Source: Conexibacter sp. S30A1 (GTDB lineage Bacteria > Actinomycetota > Thermoleophilia > Solirubrobacterales > Solirubrobacteraceae). Taken from it: a DNA stretch of 64,000 nucleotides. The stretch is taken from contig NZ_CP097127.1 of assembly GCF_023330665.1 (NCBI RefSeq), forward strand, positions 3,394,292-3,458,291, in the 5' to 3' direction. Position numbers and translations under genes: made by a program. Of the stretch, positions 40,282 through 48,955 are shown one piece after another. The notes below the pieces were generated by a model. That model searched no databases. It was not told the DNA's origin and saw only the letters and a program-made list of their open reading frames with translations. Position 1 is the stretch's first letter. Every line of letters begins with the position of its first letter.

Positions 40282-41232
40282 ATGAGCGTGAATTCCATAG
40301 AGCCCGTTGCCCGAAGGTCGGTGCTCGCGCTGGCGGCGCTGGCCGTCGCCATCACCGTCAGTGCCTGCGGTGCCAGCGGCTCGGCGGCCAGGTCCGATAG
40401 TGCTCCAGGCCGGATCACCGCGGTCGGGGCCGAGAGCCAGTACGCCAACGTGATCTCCCAGATCGGTGGGCGGTACGTGAACGCGACGGCGGTCATGAGC
40501 AACCCCAACACCGACCCGCACAGCTTCGAGGCGAGTCCCAGCGTCGCCAGCACTGTCGGCGCCGCAAAGCTGATCGTCCAGAACGGCCTCGGCTACGACT
40601 CGTTCATGAACAAGATCGAGGCCGCCTCGCCCAGTCGCTCGCGTCGCGTGATCGAGGTGCAGACCCTGCTCGGGTTGCCCGACAGCACCAGGAATCCGCA
40701 CCTCTGGTACGACCCGAGCACGATGCCCAAGGTTGCAGCGGCGATCGTGCGCGACCTCTCAGCTCTCGCGCCCGCGCACGCCGCCTACTTCAAAGCCAAC
40801 GGGCGGCGCTTCGACGCGACCCTGCAGCCATGGCTCCGTGCGGTCGCGAGCTTCAAACGGCTTCATGCGGGCACGCCGGTGGCGGTCACCGAGCCGGTCG
40901 CTGACTACATGCTGCAGGCGGCCGGCGCCGACATCCGCACGCCGTGGGTGCTCCAGGCCGACATCATGAACGGTGTTGACCCGGCGCCACAGGACGTGAC
41001 CCTGGAGGACAACCTGTTCAAACAGCGTCGGGTCAAGGTCTTCCTCTACAACCGCCAGGTGACCAACACGGTCACGCAGTCCTTTCTCAGGCTCGCAAAC
41101 CAGGACCACATTCCGGTGGTCGGCGTCTACGAGACGATGCCCGCGGGCTACAGCTACGGCTCCTGGATGCTCGCCGAGACCCGGGCGCTCAGCGCTGCCG
41201 TGACCGCCCACCGCTCTACCAACAGTCTCTGA
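40282..41232 (+). CDS. znuA: Zinc ABC transporter substrate-binding lipoprotein (ZnuA-like)
   Basis: 316 residues. Lipoprotein signal ending V-S-A-C-G-A. Metal-binding features of cluster A-I proteins: D-P-H-S-F-E (first His), N-P-H-L-W-Y-D-P (second His), then a conserved Glu/Asp late in the protein. The long His-rich loop of enterobacterial ZnuA is missing. The ATG at 40282 follows the TATCTT-N7 promoter. First gene of the operon; its stop overlaps the ATPase start. Confidence 0.9.
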   Translation: MSVNSIEPVARRSVLALAALAVAITVSACGASGSAARSDSAPGRITAVGAESQYANVISQIGGRYVNATAVMSNPNTDPHSFEASPSVASTVGAAKLIVQNGLGYDSFMNKIEAASPSRSRRVIEVQTLLGLPDSTRNPHLWYDPSTMPKVAAAIVRDLSALAPAHAAYFKANGRRFDATLQPWLRAVASFKRLHAGTPVAVTEPVADYMLQAAGADIRTPWVLQADIMNGVDPAPQDVTLEDNLFKQRRVKVFLYNRQVTNTVTQSFLRLANQDHIPVVGVYETMPAGYSYGSWMLAETRALSAAVTAHRSTNSL

Positions 41233-42101
41233 TGAGCGACCAGCCACTGACCACGCTCGCCCAGTCCGCGCCCGTCAGTGCGGGGTGCGGCGGCGGCGAG
41301 GAGAACGTGCTGGAGCTCGCCGGGGTGACCGTCGAGCTCGGTGGTCGACGGATCCTCGACGACGTCGCCTTCAGCCTCAGGGCCGGTGAGCTGACCGGCC
41401 TGATCGGCTCAAACGGCGCGGGCAAGACAACGCTCATACGCGTCATCCTCGGGCTGCTTGCGCCGACCGCTGGCAGCGTGACCGTCAGCGGGCCCGATGC
41501 CCGCCACAGCGTCGGCTACGTGCCCCAGAAATTCATGCTCGACCCCGACCTCCCGGTGCGCGCCCGTGACCTGGTCGCGCTTGGCATAGACGGCCACCGA
41601 CTGGGGGTGCCTCGCCCCAGCCGCGAACGCCGCGAGCGCGTCGAGCGCATGCTCGATGCGGTCGGTGCGGGCAAGTTCGCCGATGCTCGCATCGGACGGC
41701 TCTCGGGCGGGGAGCAGCAGCGGGTGCTGATCGCGCACGCGCTGATCAACCAGCCCCGGCTGTTGCTGCTCGACGAGCCGCTGGCGAACCTCGATCTGCG
41801 CAGCGCCCGCGAGGTGGTTGACCTCCTGGCGCGCATCGCCCGGGAGCAGCGGATCGCGGTGATGATCTCCGCGCATGAGATGAACGCGCTGCTGCCGGTG
41901 ATGGACCGCGTGGTGTACCTGGCCGACGGTCGTGCCGCCTGCGGACGCGCCGAGGACGTGGTTCGCGCCGACGTGCTCAGCCGCCTCTACGGCCACCGCG
42001 TCGAGGTGATCCATGCCGCCGGCCGCGTCCTGGTGGTGGCCGGCGAGGGCGATGACGCGGAGCCTTCACACCCGCACCACCTGGACCCCGAGGAGCACTG
42101 A
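41232..42101 (+). CDS. znuC: Zinc ABC transporter ATPase (ZnuC-like)
   Basis: 289 residues. Walker A G-S-N-G-A-G-K-T-T-L, signature R-L-S-G-G-E-Q-Q-R, Walker B L-L-L-L-D-E-P, and H-loop S-A-H-E. An ~25-residue N-terminal extension precedes the ABC domain, and the C-terminal tail has H-P-H-H-L, possibly metal-binding. Translationally coupled to znuA. Confidence 0.93.
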   Translation: MSDQPLTTLAQSAPVSAGCGGGEENVLELAGVTVELGGRRILDDVAFSLRAGELTGLIGSNGAGKTTLIRVILGLLAPTAGSVTVSGPDARHSVGYVPQKFMLDPDLPVRARDLVALGIDGHRLGVPRPSRERRERVERMLDAVGAGKFADARIGRLSGGEQQRVLIAHALINQPRLLLLDEPLANLDLRSAREVVDLLARIAREQRIAVMISAHEMNALLPVMDRVVYLADGRAACGRAEDVVRADVLSRLYGHRVEVIHAAGRVLVVAGEGDDAEPSHPHHLDPEEH

Positions 42102-42108
42102 GACGGCT

Positions 42109-42981
42109 GTGCACGCGTTACTGCGCGCCATTGTCGAACCCGGCTTCTTCGCTGACGGCGCGGTCCAGACCGCCGCCGCGCTTGGCGGCGTCGTAGCTGT
42201 GGTGGCCGGCCTGATCGGTGTGTTCACCGTGATCCGCAGCCAGGCGTTTGCCGGCCATGCACTCAGCGACATCGGCAGCGCCGGCGGATCCAGCGCCTAT
42301 CTCGTCGGGCTGGCGCCGCTGTGGGGGTTCGTCGGGATCTCGGTGCTCGCCGCCGCCGCCATGGAGCGGATCGGGGTGCAGCGCGCTCGCGGGCGTGATG
42401 TCGCGACCGGGATCGTGCTGGGGGTGGGGTTCGCGCTCGCCTCCCTCTTCCTGTACCTCGGCATGACCTACCACAACGGCAGCGGCGAGATTCCGACGAT
42501 CCTGTTCGGATCTGTCTTCACGCTCTCGGCTGCTGAGCTGCCGCTGGTCATCGGCCTTGGAGCGGTGGCGCTGCTGGTCGCGCTGACCCTGTATCGGCCG
42601 CTGCTGTTGGCCAGTGTCAGTCCGGAGCTCGCCGCCGCGCGCGGGGTGCGCGTGCGCCTGGTCGGTGCCGCCTATCTGCTGGCTCTGGCGATCACCGTAG
42701 CCCTGTGTGATCTCACGATCGGCGCGATCCTCTCAACGGCGTTGCTGGTCGGTCCGGCGGCTGCTGCGCTGCGCCTGACCAGCCGCCCCCACCGAGCTGC
42801 GCTGCTGGCGGCCGCGATCAGCCTGGCCTGCACCTGGCTCGGTCTGCTGTTGGCGTGGGACAGCTTCTACTGGCCGCCGCTGCGCCACGGCTGGCCCGTG
42901 AGCTTCTTCATAGTCACACTCGTTCTGATCGTCTACCTGGCCGCGGGCGCGCTCGCCCGCGGCCGGCGCCTGCGGGGTTAG
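42109..42981 (+). CDS. Zinc ABC transporter permease (ZnuB-like), copy 1
   Basis: 290 residues with 8-9 hydrophobic segments, ABC-3 family (H-A-L-S-D-I-G-S-A-G ... L-L-V-G-P-A-A-A-A). GTG start seven bases after znuC; an in-frame opening further upstream inside znuC is rejected. The neighbour downstream is a second permease, so the channel is likely a heterodimer. Confidence 0.9.
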   Translation: MHALLRAIVEPGFFADGAVQTAAALGGVVAVVAGLIGVFTVIRSQAFAGHALSDIGSAGGSSAYLVGLAPLWGFVGISVLAAAAMERIGVQRARGRDVATGIVLGVGFALASLFLYLGMTYHNGSGEIPTILFGSVFTLSAAELPLVIGLGAVALLVALTLYRPLLLASVSPELAAARGVRVRLVGAAYLLALAITVALCDLTIGAILSTALLVGPAAAALRLTSRPHRAALLAAAISLACTWLGLLLAWDSFYWPPLRHGWPVSFFIVTLVLIVYLAAGALARGRRLRG

Positions 42982-42983
42982 CG

Positions 42984-43784
42984 GTGTTCTCGGGCTTCAT
43001 GGTCAACGCCTGGGTGGTCGCGAGCCTCGCGGCCGTGGTTGGTGGGGCCGTTGGCTTCTTCGTCGTCATGCGTGGCGCCTCGTTCGTCGCTCACGCGATC
43101 CCCAACGGCTCGTTCGCAGGTGCCGCAGGCGCCACCCTGATCGGCAGCTCCACGCTCGCCGGGCTTGGGCTCTTCTCGGTCGCCGGTGCGCTCGGGATCG
43201 GCCTGCTCGGCCGCCGTGGTCGCCGCGACGTCGCCACAGCGCTCATGCTGGTGTTCATGCTCGGGCTTGGCGCCCTGTTCCTCAGCTTCAGTGCTGAGAA
43301 CTCTGAGGCCGCGTACTCGCTGCTGTTCGGTGAGGTGCTGGGGATCAGCGCCAACGAGATCGCGCCCACACTGGCGTTGAGCGCGCTCGGTCTGCTGGTG
43401 CTCGCGCTGTTGTGGCGGCCGCTGTTGCTTGACTCGGTGCTGCCGGGCCGCTCCTCGGGCAGGCGTGCGCTCGCGATCGATCTCGCCTTTCTGCTGCTGG
43501 TTGCGATCACCACCACGATGACCGTGCCGGTGGTCGGCACCACGCTGATCTTCACGCTGATGATCGCCCCCGCCGCGGCGGCGCGCGCGCTGACCGCGCG
43601 CCCGGGGTTTGCGCTGGCGCTCTCGGCGCTGCTCGCGTTGGTCACGGTGTGGGCTGCGATCGCGCTCTCCTACACCACCAACTGGCCGGTGGGCTTCTTC
43701 GTCGGCGCGTTCGGGGCCAGTGCCTACGCCGCGAGCCGGGTCGTCGCCTGGTCACGTGACCGGCGGTCCGTGCAAGCCCAGTGA
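42984..43784 (+). CDS. Zinc ABC transporter permease (ZnuB-like), copy 2
   Basis: 266 residues from the GTG at 42984 (an ATG at 42999 is the alternative). ABC-3 permease with the signature S-F-V-A-H-A-I-P-N-G-S-F-A-G-A-A-G and C-terminal A-P-A-A-A-A-R-A-L-T. Only two bases follow the first permease stop. It ends the operon and is followed by a large inverted repeat. Confidence 0.9.
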   Translation: MFSGFMVNAWVVASLAAVVGGAVGFFVVMRGASFVAHAIPNGSFAGAAGATLIGSSTLAGLGLFSVAGALGIGLLGRRGRRDVATALMLVFMLGLGALFLSFSAENSEAAYSLLFGEVLGISANEIAPTLALSALGLLVLALLWRPLLLDSVLPGRSSGRRALAIDLAFLLLVAITTTMTVPVVGTTLIFTLMIAPAAAARALTARPGFALALSALLALVTVWAAIALSYTTNWPVGFFVGAFGASAYAASRVVAWSRDRRSVQAQ

Positions 43785-43831
43785 CGGCCGCCTGTGAGCG
43801 GCCTGAGGGCGGCCCGTGAGCAGCCTCTAGC

Positions 43832-43924
43832 CCCCAAATCTCTTCCACCAAGGGCGCTTTGTGCATTCCGAGCGCTCCCATCGCCACAAATGCACAAAGC
43901 TCGCGTTTGCGTGGTGATTTGGGG
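43832..43924. repeat. 93-bp imperfect inverted repeat between convergent units
   Basis: Outer arms CCCCAAATC (43832-43840) / GATTTGGGG (43916-43924) and inner arms GCTTTGTGCATT (43856-43867) / AATGCACAAAGC (43889-43900) are perfect complements, with CCACC/GGTGG between. It lies between the end of the zinc operon and the end of the Nramp unit on the other strand, so it may be a bidirectional terminator, or a small palindromic mobile repeat. Confidence 0.8.
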
Positions 43925-43984
43925 CCGCGGGGCGGTCGGGGGGCGGTGAGAGGCGAGCCGAGCTGCCCGCGCAGCGCGCAGCGG

Positions 43985-44194
43985 CTAGAGCTGGGCGACG
44001 AACGTGTAGATCACCATTGCGCCCACCACCAGCACGAAGATGCGCAGCGCCCAGAGAGCCATGCGGGCACGGCGCGAGAGCCGGGCAGGTGCCAGCGCAC
44101 GGCTGCGGCCGGCGACCAGCTGGTCGCGCTCGAGCGACATGAAGAGCTCCTCGTCGAGGCGGGGCGGCTCTGGGGTCTGCGGATCGGAGGGCAT
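43985..44194 (-). CDS. Small single-pass membrane protein
   Basis: 69 residues. A Pro/Glu-rich N-terminus, a basic segment (R-L-S-R-R-A-R) and one C-terminal membrane helix (A-L-W-A-L-R-I-F-V-L-V-V-G-A-M-V-I-Y-T-F). It lies 12 bases downstream of the Nramp gene in the same operon, so it may assist that transporter. No family recognised. Confidence 0.6.
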   Translation of the reverse strand: MPSDPQTPEPPRLDEELFMSLERDQLVAGRSRALAPARLSRRARMALWALRIFVLVVGAMVIYTFVAQL

Positions 44195-44206
44195 CGACTG
44201 TCGGCC

Positions 44207-45592
44207 TCACCCGATGAGGTGCAACTGACTCAGGAACGAGTCGATCCCGTAGGCGGCGCCGCAGACTGCCACGACCGCGACCGTGACGCCCACGGCCAGG
44301 TTGGCGAAGGGGCCGTTGGCGAAGCGTCCCATCAGCTGGCGGTCGTTGGCGAGCATCACCATGAAGACCAGCGTCACCGGCAACAGGACCGTGGCGAGCA
44401 CGTTGGCGTTCAGCGCGATCGCGAGCAGTGGAACGCCCGGGATCAGGATCACAGCGGCGGCGATCGCGGCGACCAGCACGTTGGCTGAGTAGAACGAGCG
44501 CGCCTCCCGCAGCGTGCGGTTGAAGCTGCTGCTGGCGCCCGTGCACTCGCTGATCGCATAGCCGGTGCTGGCCGAGATCGTCAAGATCGCGACGGCGCCC
44601 GCCTCGATCAAACCCAGCGCAAACAGGGCGCCGACCGTGTTTCCGTCGACGTGGCTGAGCGCTTCGGGAAAGCCGGCGCCGGCCAGCCCGTCGACGGAGG
44701 CGCCACCGTGCCCGAGCAGCGCCGCGCCTGCGACCAGCGCACCGCAGCCGAAGATCGCGGCGAGCACCCCGCCGACCACCGTGTCGATGCGTCCGTGCGC
44801 AAGGTCGTGGGGCGTCAGGCCCTTGTCGGCCGAGGCGCTCTGCTGGAAGAAGATCATCCAGGGAGTGACCGTCGCGCCGATCGTAGAGGCGAGCAGCAGC
44901 AGGATCTCGTTGAAGCTGCCGTGGGGCAGCGGCGAGAAGGTCAGGAGGGCATGGCCGATGTGTCCGACGCTCGGCTTCACCAGCACCGCGCTCAAGAGGA
45001 ACAGGCCGTTGAAGACAGCGAGGCCGAGCACGATGCGCTCCCAGCGCCAGTAGCGGCCACCGCTCTGGGCCATCAGCACGAGCGCGACGCCGAGCAGCGC
45101 CGCCACGCCCGCGCCGAGGTGAAAGAACGCGAGCCCCACCCTGATCGCCACGAACTCCGCGATCAGGGTCACCAGGTTGGTGAAGACCAGGTCGCCGGCC
45201 GCCAGCCAGCCCCAGGCCCGGCCGTAGCGCTCCAGGATCAGCTGACCGTAGCCACGATGGGTGACGGCACCGACACGCATGCACATCTCCTGGCAGACGA
45301 TCGCCATCGCGAAGGTGACGACGATGAACGGCAGGAAGAAGCCGAGGCCGTAGGCGGCGCCGGTGGCCGCATACGAGATCATGCTGGGCCCGTCGTTCTC
45401 GCCGAGCATTGCCAGGATGCCGGGGCCGACAAGCAGCCACAGCAAGAACCAGCGCGAGGATCTGCTGCGCGCTGACAGCACCCGGGCGCGGTCACGGGCG
45501 CGAGCGAGGTCCTCGCCGGTCAGCGTCTCTTGCGGCTCGGGCGGACGGAGCGGGAGCGGCAGCGCGAACTCGCCTGTCTCGTCCAAACTCAC
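44207..45592 (-). CDS. Nramp-superfamily transporter with non-canonical metal-site motifs
   Basis: 461 residues from the GTG at 45592 (the frame is open to 45676, with an ATG at 45640). Eleven or so hydrophobic segments of the Nramp fold. TM1 reads G-P-G-I-L-A-M-L-G-E-N-D-G-P-S where canonical Nramp has D-P-G-N. TM6 reads V-T-P-W-M-I-F-F-Q-Q where canonical proteins have M-P-H. The loss of both canonical motifs suggests a substrate other than Mn/Fe, or a different coordination. Divergent from a DtxR-type regulator. Confidence 0.8.
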   Translation of the reverse strand: MSLDETGEFALPLPLRPPEPQETLTGEDLARARDRARVLSARSRSSRWFLLWLLVGPGILAMLGENDGPSMISYAATGAAYGLGFFLPFIVVTFAMAIVCQEMCMRVGAVTHRGYGQLILERYGRAWGWLAAGDLVFTNLVTLIAEFVAIRVGLAFFHLGAGVAALLGVALVLMAQSGGRYWRWERIVLGLAVFNGLFLLSAVLVKPSVGHIGHALLTFSPLPHGSFNEILLLLASTIGATVTPWMIFFQQSASADKGLTPHDLAHGRIDTVVGGVLAAIFGCGALVAGAALLGHGGASVDGLAGAGFPEALSHVDGNTVGALFALGLIEAGAVAILTISASTGYAISECTGASSSFNRTLREARSFYSANVLVAAIAAAVILIPGVPLLAIALNANVLATVLLPVTLVFMVMLANDRQLMGRFANGPFANLAVGVTVAVVAVCGAAYGIDSFLSQLHLIG

Positions 45593-45670
45593 GCTCTTAT
45601 ATCCCGATGGCCAGAAGTTGACATACACAAAACCTATCATGTGATGCCGTTGTGAGTTAGCCTTGGCCTC

Positions 45671-46378
45671 GTGCAACCTGCTCTTGATCAGCCACCAACT
45701 TCGACTCCCGCTGCGTCTGCGCCCGCAGAGGACTACGTCAAGGCGATCTACGCCCTGACGCTCGAGCCCGATCAGGCCGCGTCAACCAGTCAGATCGCCG
45801 AGCGCCTTGGCGTGACCGCCGGTTCGGTCTCGACAATGGTCAAGCGCATGGACACCGCCGGGCTGGCCGAACACGTCCCCTACCGTGGCGTACGGCTGAC
45901 CGCGGCCGGGCGCGAGCTCGCGCTGCGGGTGATTCGGCGGCACCGCCTGCTCGAGCTGTTTCTGTCTCGCAGCCTGGACATACCCTGGGAGGACGTGCAC
46001 CGCTTCGCCGACGCGCTTGAGCACGCCGCCAGTGACGAGCTGATTGAGCTGATCGCGGCCAAGCTCGGCGACCCCGTGGCAGATCCGCATGGGGATCCGA
46101 TCCCGAGCCGCCTGCTCGAGGTGGATGACCGCGCGCAGCCCACCGTCGCCGACCTTGCGCCGGGTGAGCGCGCGCGCGTCGCGCGCGTCTCTGACGCCGA
46201 ACCGGCGATGCTGCGCTACCTGGGCGAGCAGGGGATCGGGATCGGCGTCGAGCTGCTGCTCGTGGACCGCCAGCCGTTTGACGGGCCATGTCGCGTCGCG
46301 CTCGGCGGGGTGGGAGAGGCGTCCGAGCGCAGCCTCGGCATCAGGCTCGCGCAGTCAATTCATGTGGTGCGTCTGTGA
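45671..46378 (+). CDS. DtxR/MntR-family metal-dependent regulator
   Basis: 235 residues. N-terminal winged helix (Y-V-K-A-I-Y-A-L-T ... T-S-Q-I-A-E-R-L-G-V-T-A-G-S-V-S-T-M-V-K-R), dimerisation helix with R-H-R-L-L-E-L-F-L, then a C-terminal FeoA/SH3-like domain (residues ~155-230). GTG start with TAGCCT exactly 7 bases upstream. Divergent from the Nramp-type gene and probably controls it in response to Mn or Fe. Confidence 0.88.
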   Translation: MQPALDQPPTSTPAASAPAEDYVKAIYALTLEPDQAASTSQIAERLGVTAGSVSTMVKRMDTAGLAEHVPYRGVRLTAAGRELALRVIRRHRLLELFLSRSLDIPWEDVHRFADALEHAASDELIELIAAKLGDPVADPHGDPIPSRLLEVDDRAQPTVADLAPGERARVARVSDAEPAMLRYLGEQGIGIGVELLLVDRQPFDGPCRVALGGVGEASERSLGIRLAQSIHVVRL

Positions 46379-46448
46379 GCTGCGCGGGCGCCGGCTGATC
46401 GATGTGCAGGTCGGCGCGGCCGATCTGGCCCACGGCCGTGCCCTGTGC

Positions 46449-47705
46449 TCAGAGCGCCAGCGTCCGCTCGAGCCAGCGGTTGACGAACGCGCGGCGCCCG
46501 TCGAACTGCTCCCTAAGCACCTTGAACTCAGCCAGACGCGGGTAGTGCGGCGCAAGCTCTGTGGACCGGGCGGTGAACAGCTTGCCCCAGTGCGGGCGTG
46601 GGGCGAATGGGGCAAGCGTGCGCTCAACCTCAGCGCACGCGGCCGCGACCGCGGCGGGCTCGCGGCGCCAGGTGAAGTGCAGGCCGGCAGAGTCGCGGCC
46701 GTGGTTGGGGCTCAGCCAGAGCTCGTCGGCGGCGACGGTGCGCAGCTCGCAGACGAGGATCAGCGGCCGCAGTCTGTCGGCCAGCTGCCGCAGAGCCGCG
46801 AGCGCGTCCGTGGCCTGGTCGCGCGCGACAAACCATTCGGACTGGATCTCCGCGCCGGCGCTTGGTGTGAAGCCGGCCTGGAAGTGCGGCAGTCGCTGCC
46901 ACCAGGGCCCGGGGACGCCGAGCTGTGGGGTGCAGTTGAGCGGGTCAGCGGCGGGCACCGGGTGGCGTGGGCTGTCTGCGAGAACCGCCCCGAAGAGCTC
47001 CGTCGGGGCCGGTTGCTCCGGGGCAGCCTTCACCCAGACCTCCCGGATCCGTTCGCCCAGGCGGTGAAAGACGCTCACGCTGCGGCCCGCGCCCATGATC
47101 CGGTCGAAGTTCTCCTCGAGCGCATCCCAGCCCATGCCCACATACACGCGTTGGCAGAGCCGATAGGTCGGGATCACGGCGAGCGTGAGCTTCGTGACGA
47201 CTCCCAGCGCGCCCAGGTGCACGACCGCACCGGGCAGCTCCGGGTCACCGGCCGCGATCTGCACGAGCTCGCCGTCGCTGGTCACGAGCTCCATCGCGCG
47301 CACGGAGGTCGAGAGGTTGCCGAGCGCGTCACCCGAGCCGTGCGTGGCGGTGGCGACCGCGCCGGCGACCGAGATGTGCGGCAGCGACGCCATGTTGGCG
47401 AGCGCCAGGCCCGCCGCGTCGAGCCTCGGGGTGAGTTGCGCGTAGGTGACCGTGGGGCCGACCGTGACCGTCGCCGCGTCGTGGTCGATTGCGATCTCGT
47501 CGCAGCCGCGCAGCCCGTCGAGCGCGACCAGTGAGCTCGCGTCGCCGATGTCGCTGAACGTGTGCCGTGTGCCCAGCACACGCAGCGAGCGAGCCGTGGC
47601 CACGATCCGCCGCAGCTCGTCCAGTGTGCGTGGATGGTGCAGCTCGCCGGCGCGGTAGCTGTGGTTACCCGCCCAGTTGGTCAAGCCGCCTGACGTGCCC
47701 GTCAA
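46449..47705 (-). CDS. FAD-linked oxidase, alditol/xylitol oxidase (AldO/D-arabinono-lactone oxidase) type
   Basis: 418 residues. The N-terminus T-N-W-A-G-N-H and the L-G-T-R-H-T-F-S-D-I-G-D segment (His as the covalent FAD attachment site in AldO) match bacterial alditol oxidases. The VAO FAD domain is followed by an ALO-type C-terminal domain. Expected to oxidise a sugar alcohol with O2, releasing H2O2. TTG start supported by GGGAGGA a few bases upstream. Confidence 0.88.
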   Translation of the reverse strand: MTGTSGGLTNWAGNHSYRAGELHHPRTLDELRRIVATARSLRVLGTRHTFSDIGDASSLVALDGLRGCDEIAIDHDAATVTVGPTVTYAQLTPRLDAAGLALANMASLPHISVAGAVATATHGSGDALGNLSTSVRAMELVTSDGELVQIAAGDPELPGAVVHLGALGVVTKLTLAVIPTYRLCQRVYVGMGWDALEENFDRIMGAGRSVSVFHRLGERIREVWVKAAPEQPAPTELFGAVLADSPRHPVPAADPLNCTPQLGVPGPWWQRLPHFQAGFTPSAGAEIQSEWFVARDQATDALAALRQLADRLRPLILVCELRTVAADELWLSPNHGRDSAGLHFTWRREPAAVAAACAEVERTLAPFAPRPHWGKLFTARSTELAPHYPRLAEFKVLREQFDGRRAFVNRWLERTLAL

Positions 47706-47816
47706 GGCATCCTCCCGTGATTGTGGTGGCGTGTGCGCTCAATGATGCGCCCGTCGACGATCCACTAGCCTCAACCAGCGCAGCGAGTCACACGATCGCA
47801 CAACCAGGAGGATTCC

Positions 47817-48944
47817 TTGAGCGCCACCGACAAGCCGCCGTTTAGAGCAGACCACGTGGGCAGCCTGCTGCGCCCGGCGGCCCTGACCGAAGCCCGCGCC
47901 GAACACCGTGCTGGGCGCCTGGACGCCGAGGGGCTGCGCGCCGTGGAGGACGCGGCGATCATCGAGGTGATCGAGCTGCAGCATGCCGTCGGGCTGCGCA
48001 CCGTGACCGACGGCGAGTTTCGCCGCAGCTCGTGGCACATGGACTTCATCTACCAGCTCGACGGGATCACGCAGGTGGAGGGCGAGTCGCTGCACGTGCA
48101 GTTCAAGAACGAGCAGGGGACCTACGACTACGCGCCGCCGGCCATGCGTGTGGCAGGCAGGGTCGGACTGAGCCACACGATCTTCGCTGACGCCTTCAGC
48201 TTCCTGCGCGACCATGCCCGCCCCGAGCAAACCCCGAAGCTGACGATCCCGTCGCCGAGCATGGTCCATTACCGCGGTGGTAATGCTGCCATCGACCCCG
48301 AGGTCTACCCCGACATCGAGGATTTCTGGAACGACCTGGCCGCCGCCTACCGCAAGCAGATAGAGGGGGTCTACGCGCTCGGCTGCCGCTATCTGCAGCT
48401 CGACGATACGAGCCTCGCTTACGTCAACGATCCCGCGCAGCGGGAGCACATCGAGGCGATCGGCGGCGACCCCGAGCACCTGCATGAACTCTACATCGAC
48501 GTGATGAACCGGGCACTGGAAGGTAAGCCGGAGGACCTCACGGTCACCACGCACCTGTGTCGTGGCAACAACCAGTCGATGTGGGCGGCCGAGGGCGGCT
48601 ATGACTTCGTTGCCGAAGCGCTGTTCGGCAAGCTCGCGGTCAACGGCTACTTTCTCGAGTTCGACGACGCGCGCTCCGGCGGCTTTGAGCCGCTGCGCTT
48701 CGTGCCGGCGGGCAAGCGCGTCGTGCTCGGGCTGGTCACGACCAAGCATCCGGAGCTGGAGGACAAGGACATGCTCAAGCGCCGCATCGAGGAGGCCTCG
48801 CGCTACGTCGACATCGACCAGCTTTGCCTCTCCGGCCAGTGCGGTTTCTCCTCGACCGAGGAGGGCAACAAGCTAACCATTGACGAGCAGAAGGCCAAGC
48901 TCGAGCTGATCGTCGAGGTTGCCGCCGAGGTCTGGGGCCAGTAG
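47817..48944 (+). CDS. MetE C-terminal-like cobalamin-independent methyltransferase (YxjG/YxjH type)
   Basis: 375 residues. TIM-barrel methyltransferase with the zinc ligands H-L-C in T-T-H-L-C-R-G-N and C in L-S-G-Q-C-G-F. It corresponds to the C-terminal half of MetE and to stand-alone YxjG/YxjH proteins, which move methyl groups to homocysteine or related thiols. TTG start chosen because AGGAGG lies ~6 bases upstream. Confidence 0.88.
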   Translation: MSATDKPPFRADHVGSLLRPAALTEARAEHRAGRLDAEGLRAVEDAAIIEVIELQHAVGLRTVTDGEFRRSSWHMDFIYQLDGITQVEGESLHVQFKNEQGTYDYAPPAMRVAGRVGLSHTIFADAFSFLRDHARPEQTPKLTIPSPSMVHYRGGNAAIDPEVYPDIEDFWNDLAAAYRKQIEGVYALGCRYLQLDDTSLAYVNDPAQREHIEAIGGDPEHLHELYIDVMNRALEGKPEDLTVTTHLCRGNNQSMWAAEGGYDFVAEALFGKLAVNGYFLEFDDARSGGFEPLRFVPAGKRVVLGLVTTKHPELEDKDMLKRRIEEASRYVDIDQLCLSGQCGFSSTEEGNKLTIDEQKAKLELIVEVAAEVWGQ

Positions 48945-48955
48945 GAACGGCCAGC

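Noticed and set aside
45656..45663. GTTAGCCT looked like half of a DtxR/IdeR box upstream of the DtxR-type gene
   Set aside because: The other half-site is absent, and TAGCCT at exactly seven bases before the start matches the leaderless -10 pattern found at many other genes.
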